A stretch of DNA of 64,000 nt, taken from NCBI GenBank assembly GCA_019637395.1, contig JAHBVR010000010.1:124001-188000 (forward strand), read 5' to 3'. Below are positions 59,605-64,000 of the stretch, piece by piece. Position 1 is the first letter of the stretch; each line of letters opens with the position of its first letter. The stretch is from Vulcanimicrobiota bacterium. GTDB taxonomy: Bacteria; Vulcanimicrobiota; Xenobia; Xenobiales; JADMJV01. Position numbers and translations under genes: made by a program. The notes under the pieces are model-generated. The model saw only the letters and a list, made by a program, of their open reading frames with translations, did not search any database and was not told the DNA's origin.

Positions 59605-59922
59605 ATGTTGCCAGAAGAAAAAGGCCCTGGTCGACCCCGGGTCTACCCGAAGAGAAGCGATCACGACCGTGGCGCGCCGTTGCTCGGTCTGCGTTTGGAG
59701 CCAGCCATATATGAGCACGTCAAGAATCACCCGGAAGGGGCTCGTCCTTACGTTCAGCGCCTGGTCAAAGAAGATATCGAAAGGCACGGTTCGTTCGCCA
59801 GTTCTTCATTTGCCACCAAGGGCGGCCCACTGGCCGACCATGGGATTCATAAGCCCGTGGTCGAGGAGACCAGTGGCGACCTCCCACTGACGGGCGAGGC
59901 CGAGCAGGCGGCAGAAGCGTGA
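59605..59922 (+). CDS. Small basic protein, possible ribbon-helix-helix-type regulator
   Basis: About 105 residues starting at ATG 59605 or TTG 59608, after GGAGG. The N-terminus is basic (GPGRPRVYPKRSDHDRG). GLRLEPAIYEHVKNHP, then ARPYVQRLVKEDIERHG, give a strand followed by two helices, the ribbon-helix-helix layout. A disordered tail follows. It is divergent from the SWIM operon with two direct-repeat operators between, and probably controls both. The next gene starts 18 nt after its stop, so the two form a transcript. Confidence 0.6.
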   Translation: MLPEEKGPGRPRVYPKRSDHDRGAPLLGLRLEPAIYEHVKNHPEGARPYVQRLVKEDIERHGSFASSSFATKGGPLADHGIHKPVVEETSGDLPLTGEAEQAAEA

Positions 59923-59939
59923 CTAGATCTGGAGGTAGT

Positions 59940-60593
59940 GTGGATAAAACAGCTGTGATAGGACAACTTGATCGAGCTATTCGCCGAGTCGGTGAGGCTT
60001 TGTCACGAGTTCGTCAAGGTGGTGAGTATGGAGACGTATTCGCCATCGCCAAAACCTTGGGTGTGGAAACGGTCCGCCGTATGAGTCCCAGGGACAGCGG
60101 ATACCTATCCGCTGCAAAGGCAGCGCTCAAGTCAGGCTTTGAAGACCTTGCCCTGGAGAGCTTGGTCGGCGTATTGAAGGCCTTGAGGGAAGATTATAGT
60201 GACGACTGCCTGGATTCGGTGGAGAGCCTACTGAGAGCCGAGGTCGCTGGCGATTATCTCGAACAAGCGGATGAACTTCTTTCGAACGGATACAAGGATG
60301 CAGCGGCAGTGATGATTGGAGCCGTGTTGGAGCAGCACCTTAAGTCCCTGGCCACAAAGAACGGTATCGAGATTGAGAAGCCCGACGGGTCGGCGAAGAA
60401 AGCAGATGGGCTGAATGCCGAACTAGCTTCGGCTACGGCAGCGGTTTACGACAAGACTGAGCAGAAAAACGTCACTTACTTGTTGGGTCTCCGAAATGAC
60501 GCGGCGCACGGGCATTATACGAAGTATGACAAAGCCAAAATCGAGGTCATGCTGGCCTCAGTCCGTCTGTTTGTTCGAACCTACCCGACCTGA
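59940..60593 (+). CDS. HEPN-like protein with R-x4-H motif
   Basis: I chose GTG 59940 with GGAGG four bases upstream; GTG 59919 overlaps the previous stop and is possible. About 217 residues, all helical. The C-terminal domain (VMIGAVLEQHLKSLATKNGIEI, then NVTYLLGLRNDAAHGHYTKYDK) has R-N-D-A-A-H (Arg near residue 184), the RNase motif R-x4-6-H of HEPN proteins and resembling DUF4145-like members. Such proteins are toxins or RNA-degrading effectors in phage defence. A separate small antitoxin is not obvious, though the upstream protein could serve. Confidence 0.65.
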   Translation: MDKTAVIGQLDRAIRRVGEALSRVRQGGEYGDVFAIAKTLGVETVRRMSPRDSGYLSAAKAALKSGFEDLALESLVGVLKALREDYSDDCLDSVESLLRAEVAGDYLEQADELLSNGYKDAAAVMIGAVLEQHLKSLATKNGIEIEKPDGSAKKADGLNAELASATAAVYDKTEQKNVTYLLGLRNDAAHGHYTKYDKAKIEVMLASVRLFVRTYPT

Positions 60594-60783
60594 AGACTAC
60601 ACACGTGCTATTAGAAAATGGTAGGCTGGAGAAGTCCCATTTCGATGGGGCCCGCCAGCGACTCAGCGATGAGGCGCGGCGTGGCACGGAGGGTGACGGG
60701 TCCCTTAAAACCCGCAAATAGCCCCAACGGGTGCCCGATGGGGAGCTGAGACCTGGATGGCAATAAGCCCGAAAGGTCCCAAA

Positions 60784-60948
60784 ATGAAAAAGCAACCTCG
60801 TTCCCGCTTCGGCCAGGTGGCCAACTGTGAGCCCTCAACTCAGAGAGCCTCAGAATTGGTTGCCAGGCCCCCACTGTTGGATGTAGCGACAAAGCCCCCG
60901 TTGGCGGAGTTGGTTGCTCCTACCGTGGAAGCAGACCAGCCTGGTTAA
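60784..60948 (+). CDS. 54-residue small protein (uncertain)
   Basis: Begins at ATG 60784 with AGG upstream (frame open from 60757). The basic N-terminus MKKQPRSRFGQVAN is followed by an unordered, Pro/Ala-rich tail. Supported by a strong terminator starting at the stop codon. I see no family. It may be a regulatory peptide or not expressed. Confidence 0.35.
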   Translation: MKKQPRSRFGQVANCEPSTQRASELVARPPLLDVATKPPLAELVAPTVEADQPG

Positions 60949-60979
60949 AAAAGAGCCCGGATAACTGCCGGGCTCTTTT
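60949..60979. terminator. Rho-independent terminator, active on both strands
   Basis: AAAAGAGCCCGG and CCGGGCTCTTTT enclose a 7-nt loop. T-runs of four to six follow on each strand. It serves the small plus-strand gene and the minus-strand protease gene. Confidence 0.88.
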
Positions 60980-60995
60980 CATTTGCCGAGGCCGG

Positions 60996-61023
60996 CTTCA
61001 ACGAAACGTCCGTTTCGTTGAAG
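60996..61023. repeat. 13-bp palindrome after the protease gene
   Basis: CTTCAACGAAACG-TC-CGTTTCGTTGAAG, perfect arms, 5 nt after the protease stop (61028). Too short a spacer for a normal loop and no T-run, so it could be a protein-binding site or a processing hairpin; the adjacent terminator does the terminating. Confidence 0.6.
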
Positions 61024-61027
61024 GCCG

Positions 61028-61912
61028 CTACACTTCTGCAGACATTACATAGCTGCAGCCCTTTTGGTTTTCAATGATTTTGAAGGCGTTGCTGGACGTG
61101 AGCGTTAGCAAAGAAGCGTGATGCACAGACAGGACTTTGTCTTGCAGGTCGTTGTCGGCTTCCAGTGGCTCGACTTTGACTTGAAGCGCTTGCAACCGAT
61201 TGATGTCGATATGTCTACCGTGATTTTTCGTGAGTTCGTGACTACCAAGCTCTTTGACAATATTGTCTGCTAGCGCTTCTTTCACGACTGCGTCAGACAG
61301 CATTCGGCTTTGCAGCCGATCCTTCACTATTTCTTCGGCCCAGGCGATGGATTTCGTGCACTCACAGATCAGAGCCGGGGTATACTTCCGTAAGATGGGT
61401 TCCCATACGTGGAAAAGGTTGGGATTGGAGATGATGTCTGCCCGAGCCTTGTTCCAGTCTTCGAGGATGGCATGAGCGGGAAGGCCGTTGACCTGAGGAT
61501 CAATTGGCCCCAAACTCGAGTGCTTACCCATCAGGATCGAATCGCAGGACAAAGAAAGCATGGTCCCTGCCGACATGGCCAGTTGCGGAACGATGGCACG
61601 AATGTCTTCGAACATCGAGCAAAGATACTTGATGATCGCTTCCACTGCCGCGAGACTGCCTCCCGGTGTGTGCAAGATCAGATCCAGTCCCTTGTCCCGC
61701 TCCAGACCGTGGATACAAGCCATGAAGCCATTCATGTCGGAGTCATTGATACCAAAGTCAACTGGAAGGCCATCCTTTTGCAGCCAACCGCTGTAGTACG
61801 TAATCACGTTTCGCTTGGTATAGCCCGCCATCTCGCCAATCAACCGACGGCGTAGAATGTCTTTGGTGCTTCCCAGGTTATGAGCCTCGTTAAGAACCTC
61901 TTGCCAATTCAT
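61028..61912 (-). CDS. ClpP-fold serine protease of the SDH/SppA-like type
   Basis: A 294-residue protein. LILHTPGGSLAAVEAIIKYL holds the oxyanion strand, and IVPQLAMSAGTMLSLSCD the nucleophile Ser (near residue 114). GKHSSLGPIDPQVNG is the family's substrate-site loop of serine dehydrogenase proteinase (SDH) and related ClpP/S49 enzymes. No signal peptide, so probably cytosolic or peripheral. The ATG directly follows the stop of the 60-residue gene (TAGATG), so the pair is co-translated. It may cleave the partner or a regulator. Confidence 0.8.
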   Translation of the reverse strand: MNWQEVLNEAHNLGSTKDILRRRLIGEMAGYTKRNVITYYSGWLQKDGLPVDFGINDSDMNGFMACIHGLERDKGLDLILHTPGGSLAAVEAIIKYLCSMFEDIRAIVPQLAMSAGTMLSLSCDSILMGKHSSLGPIDPQVNGLPAHAILEDWNKARADIISNPNLFHVWEPILRKYTPALICECTKSIAWAEEIVKDRLQSRMLSDAVVKEALADNIVKELGSHELTKNHGRHIDINRLQALQVKVEPLEADNDLQDKVLSVHHASLLTLTSSNAFKIIENQKGCSYVMSAEV

Positions 61913-62095
61913 CTAGGTGCGATTGCCGAGTTTAACAACCACGACTGGCTTTGACTTCTGATCCTGGCCCGAATTTGATTGACCTTGGTTGTGCTGATGC
62001 ATGAGATTAAAGACATACTCAGGTGTGAGTTGTTCCTCCGGCACCCTGAGCATTTCCGTGACATTGTGAGAAAGACCGCTGTTCCGAGTTTCCAT
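61913..62095 (-). CDS. 60-residue protein coupled to the SDH-type protease
   Basis: ATG 62095 with AGGAGG six bases upstream (frame open to 62149). METRNSGLSHNVTEMLRVPE is followed by QLTPEYVFNLMHQHNQGQSN, which is Gln/Asn-rich, and a basic KSKPVVVVKLGNRT end. No membrane segment. The stop touches the protease start. It could be substrate, inhibitor or adaptor of that protease. Confidence 0.6.
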   Translation of the reverse strand: METRNSGLSHNVTEMLRVPEEQLTPEYVFNLMHQHNQGQSNSGQDQKSKPVVVVKLGNRT

Positions 62096-62289
62096 GGCAA
62101 CCTCCTGGCGAACTATTAGTCCACCGTCTTCACAATACCTGGTACACAAAATTTTTTAAAGTGAACACAGTCCCAGCAAGCTAAGGACCCGAATATCCCA
62201 TCACCTTTGATTAATAAGTCCCGGACCAGCCAGAAACCCAAACAGATGCAGGCATTGGTAGAATCTATCTTGCCAATCTCAAATTCAGC

Positions 62290-62775
62290 TTAGTTACCGC
62301 TGCTGCCACCCTGAGAATACTCCACAACCAGCTTCACCACAGACTGGACGACGGGGCAGCAATTCTCGAAGGTGACCAGGTCAAGCACGTCAGAGCCCAA
62401 GGCGCGGATGACATCGGCCAGCAGTGCGTGCACGAAACCCTGAGTAGCCATCTCCACCCCGGCGAAGTCAATGGTCAGCCGCTGGCCCGATGTGAGCGCC
62501 GGCCGGACGGCATCCTCGCGGAGCTGGGCGGCCACTTCCTTGTTCTCAGCGAACTCGCCCGTAAAGCCGCGGACCGATATGAACACCGAGTTCATCTCTG
62601 CAGCCAGCTGGCTGAATGGGACGGCCGGCTCCCCTGCCTCCTTAAACTCCTGGAGGCCTATATGCGCGTCGAGGCTGTCCTCCAGGTATTCCATCCGGTC
62701 AAGGATTTGGGCCATCTTCTCGCGCAGGTTCGCGTTCTCGGCCTCCAGGGCGGCCAGTCGGTCCGTTACGTCCAT
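62290..62775 (-). CDS. Coiled-coil protein with STAS-like DUF4325 domain
   Basis: A 161-residue protein. The N-terminus is a coiled coil (LAALEAENANLREKMAQILD). The C-terminal 95 residues (FTGEFAENKEVAAQLREDAV, LTIDFAGVEMATQGFVHALL and DLVTFENCCPVVQSVVKLVV) match the STAS-like DUF4325 fold, with the D-F-x-G-V strand, the helix that follows, and the closing F-E-N helix. DUF4325 domains occur in bacterial and phage-like loci next to ATPases or restriction-type genes. Its partner here is unknown. Confidence 0.7.
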   Translation of the reverse strand: MDVTDRLAALEAENANLREKMAQILDRMEYLEDSLDAHIGLQEFKEAGEPAVPFSQLAAEMNSVFISVRGFTGEFAENKEVAAQLREDAVRPALTSGQRLTIDFAGVEMATQGFVHALLADVIRALGSDVLDLVTFENCCPVVQSVVKLVVEYSQGGSSGN

Positions 62776-63073
62776 ATTGTCAATGTTACCAGGGGATACT
62801 CAGGGAAAGCAAAGGTTCACAGGCACCTCCGTGGTAACTGGAAAAGAGCCTCCCGGCTGCGACCGGGAGACTCAGGGTGTTATCCGCTGCTATCCTTTAA
62901 TATGCCGGTTGGCTTATTAAAGGCTGAAGACAACTACGAGTACCAGTCGCAGGAACGTCTACATCGGGACTTCCTTCCGTGGGCCGGCAGGTGACACTGC
63001 CGGCCTATGGTTTTCACTGGAGGTTCTACTAGACAGCCCTGGGGAAGCTGACCGCTGGCAGGGTAGGTCAGCG
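62776..63073. other. Divergent gene-free region with two GC-rich hairpins
   Basis: Between the DUF4325 gene and the HTH gene, both of which read away from it. CTCCCGG/CCGGGAG at 62850-62869 and GGCCGGCAG/CTGCCGGCC at 62982-63005 could be ends of a small RNA. A 30-codon frame (62902-62994) overlaps the second hairpin and is not convincing. Promoters for both flanking genes should be here. Confidence 0.45.
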
Positions 63074-63319
63074 GTGGCGGGCAATCGTCGAACGGTGAGC
63101 ATCCCGGCGGCCGCCAGGTCAAACAAGACAGTGCGATGCCTGCATATCCTGAAGCTGCTGGCGGAAGAGCCCTTGCACGTCTCCGAGCTGGCCATCCTGT
63201 TCGACGTGTCGGAGCGGGCCATCCAACGGGACATCCTGACACTGAAAGAGGCCGGGGCCGTGATCGATAGCAGCGGGCGGGGCTACCACCTGCGCGGCCG
63301 CTGCCGGATGCCGTTTTAG
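63074..63319 (+). CDS. 81-residue HTH regulator (DeoR/HTH_11-like)
   Basis: GTG start. VRCLHILKLLAEEPLHVSELA, then ILFDVSERAIQRDILTLKEA and VIDSSGRGYHL form a winged helix-turn-helix as in DeoR or WYL-type regulators but without an effector domain. Possible element repressor. The N-terminal 20 residues are basic. Operator sites would be expected in the gene-free stretch just upstream. Confidence 0.65.
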   Translation: MAGNRRTVSIPAAARSNKTVRCLHILKLLAEEPLHVSELAILFDVSERAIQRDILTLKEAGAVIDSSGRGYHLRGRCRMPF

Positions 63320-63335
63320 GACGGGCCCGGTCGCT

Positions 63336-63617
63336 CTACGGGTCTTCGGGTGGCGGAGTGTGGGTTGTGCGAGGAGCGTAGTAGCCGCCCGCACCGATCG
63401 CCGTGCGACCGTTGCCACACGGCATGGTGAGTAGAGAGACGCCTGTTGGGACTCGTCCTCCGACAACCCGCGGCACGTTGGCCGACCCCTGGCCGTTCAC
63501 GACGGCGCCTGTGCTCCCCTCGGTGCTTCCAAGCTTAGATGGAGCGCGGCGGCGACTGTCGTCCCTTTCGCTTGGGCGCTGGTCGTAAAGCATTTTCAGT
63601 TCGTCATTGAAAAGCAT
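63336..63617 (-). CDS. 93-residue hypothetical, possible phage-type protein
   Basis: ATG 63617 with GGAG about 11 bases upstream, and 6 nt after the stop of the next gene. The first 30 residues are charged and helical (MLFNDELKMLYDQRPSERD); the rest is Gly/Thr/Pro-rich and disordered-looking. No family. Its place right after a tape-measure-like gene suggests a tail-related or low-complexity accessory protein. Confidence 0.45.
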   Translation of the reverse strand: MLFNDELKMLYDQRPSERDDSRRRAPSKLGSTEGSTGAVVNGQGSANVPRVVGGRVPTGVSLLTMPCGNGRTAIGAGGYYAPRTTHTPPPEDP

Positions 63618-63623
63618 CTTTTA

Positions 63624-64000
63624 TCATACTCCGTATTTGAACTTGGCCTCACCGTGAGCCCGTTTGATAACCGTGATGACGGCATCTCTGAACCTGCTGT
63701 CACTGGCGCTGATCTGTGTGCCATTCACGGTGGCGTTGTAGTTGATCGTCTGACGGCCGCCCTGCCCCTGTTGTCCGCGCGTTCCCTGGGCACCCCTGGA
63801 TGCGCCCTCTTGCAGTGCTTCCTTCTTGGCCCTCTCGGCCTGGTTGATTTGGTCGCTCAGTTGCTGGGGCGGGGTGAAGTTCCGCCGAGCGTCGTTCCTG
63901 ATCTGCGAGAGCCGGGTCTCTGGGACTTCGGTTTTTGGCAGCCTGGTCGGCTGGCTATTCAACCTGGGGAAAAGGGTCGGGCGTTTGCGGACTGGAGCCT
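63624..64000 (-). CDS. C-terminal fragment of a phage tail-like (tape-measure-type) protein
   Basis: The frame is open to the right edge, so only the C-terminal part is seen. A Lys/Gln-rich helix (QLSDQINQAERAKKEALQEG), then a Gly/Gln-rich stretch, ends with INYNATVNGTQISASDSRFR and DAVITVIKRAHGEAK. That last portion resembles the C-termini of tail tape-measure proteins, with the I-N-N/Y-x-x-V-N-G motif and a final helix. Weak on its own, but consistent with other phage-like genes here. Confidence 0.5.
   Translation of the reverse strand, partial: APVRKRPTLFPRLNSQPTRLPKTEVPETRLSQIRNDARRNFTPPQQLSDQINQAERAKKEALQEGASRGAQGTRGQQGQGGRQTINYNATVNGTQISASDSRFRDAVITVIKRAHGEAKFKYGV

Larger units (their letters stand above)
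55640..64000. mobile_element. Putative integrated mobile element or phage remnant next to tRNA-Sec
   Basis: From the end of tRNA-Sec to the right edge the genes change to small HTH, coiled-coil and unknown proteins. Also present are a serine recombinase, an IrrE-like protein, a SWIM protein, a HEPN protein, a ClpP/SDH-type protease, a DUF4325 protein and a phage-tape-measure-like tail. Intergenic hairpins differ from those of the core genome. The right boundary is outside the window. I found no full second copy of the tRNA 3' end; an 11-base match (TCCCATTCCCG) lies at 55864-55874. Confidence 0.6.

Noticed and set aside
60690-60780. TPP-riboswitch-like words (GGGTGCCC, CTGAGA, CTGGATGGCAATAA)
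   Set aside because: Order and spacing do not form the TPP fold, and no thiamine gene follows.
62902-62994. 30-codon frame in the divergent region
   Set aside because: No ribosome site, and it overlaps a strong hairpin; more likely non-coding.

Overview
The window looks like chromosome from a diderm (Gram-negative type) bacterium of roughly 60% GC. It has a TolC/adaptor/RND efflux operon, a Spy/CpxP-like periplasmic protein with its own two-component system, lipobox proteins and many signal peptides. I cannot place the phylum from sequence alone. About 55.6 kb of ordinary, tightly packed genes is followed at the right edge by an 8.4 kb accessory region with phage or mobile-element character.

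Layout. 1-5.4 kb: the tail of a transglutaminase-type membrane protein, a double PilZ protein, a thioredoxin-fold secreted protein, an exported glutamate-racemase homologue, a GST-family protein and an SGNH hydrolase. 5.5-13.8 kb: outer membrane channel, adaptor and heavy-metal-type RND pump, then a MgtE magnesium transporter and a Ca2+/H+ exchanger. 13.7-15.8 kb: a KdpE/KdpD-like pair lacking the classical KdpD sensor part. 15.8-24.2 kb: clostripain-family peptidase, unknown proteins, a ClC channel with a MarR regulator and a clear palindromic operator, mnmA, an NlpC/P60-like protein and a DUF6929-like protein. 24.3-30.6 kb: a cell-wall enzyme joining a YkuD-like cysteine domain to an M14 zinc amidase, an acidic Leu/Asp-repeat protein, the Spy-like protein with its histidine kinase and response regulator, and an Asn/Tyr/Gly-repeat secreted protein. 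30.7-50.0 kb: a Big-2/FG-GAP lipoprotein, an SGNH hydrolase and a complete three-gene PUFA-synthase-type megasynthase (pfaD-pfaA-pfaC) on the minus strand. 50.2-55.5 kb: an ATP-grasp ligase, an FAD oxidoreductase, tRNA-Ser(GCU), serA, an unknown protein, an ECF sigma factor and tRNA-Sec.

The main metabolic system is the pfa locus. PfaD (enoyl reductase), PfaA (KS-AT-six ACPs-KR-DH) and PfaC (KS-CLF-AT-DH-DH) read as one operon that should build a long-chain, probably polyunsaturated or otherwise specialised, acyl product. The acyltransferase is inside PfaC instead of in a separate PfaB, and the order pfaD-pfaA-pfaC resembles myxobacterial loci. The next gene, a membrane-anchored SGNH hydrolase, is coupled to the pfaC stop and may act on the product. 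No phosphopantetheinyl transferase is visible.

The accessory region starts immediately after tRNA-Sec. Its minus-strand operon carries a SWIM zinc-finger protein, a serine recombinase, a small partner, an ImmA/IrrE-like protein without the zinc motif, a coiled-coil protein and an HTH protein. The operon appears to start from a strong promoter whose spacer is filled by one copy of a 16-bp direct repeat. Intergenic hairpins with 5-nt loops separate many of its genes, and several share a common core. Further right are a HEPN protein, a ClpP/SDH-type protease with a 60-residue partner, a DUF4325 STAS-like protein and the tail of a possible phage tape-measure-like protein. This region is the best place to look for an undescribed system.
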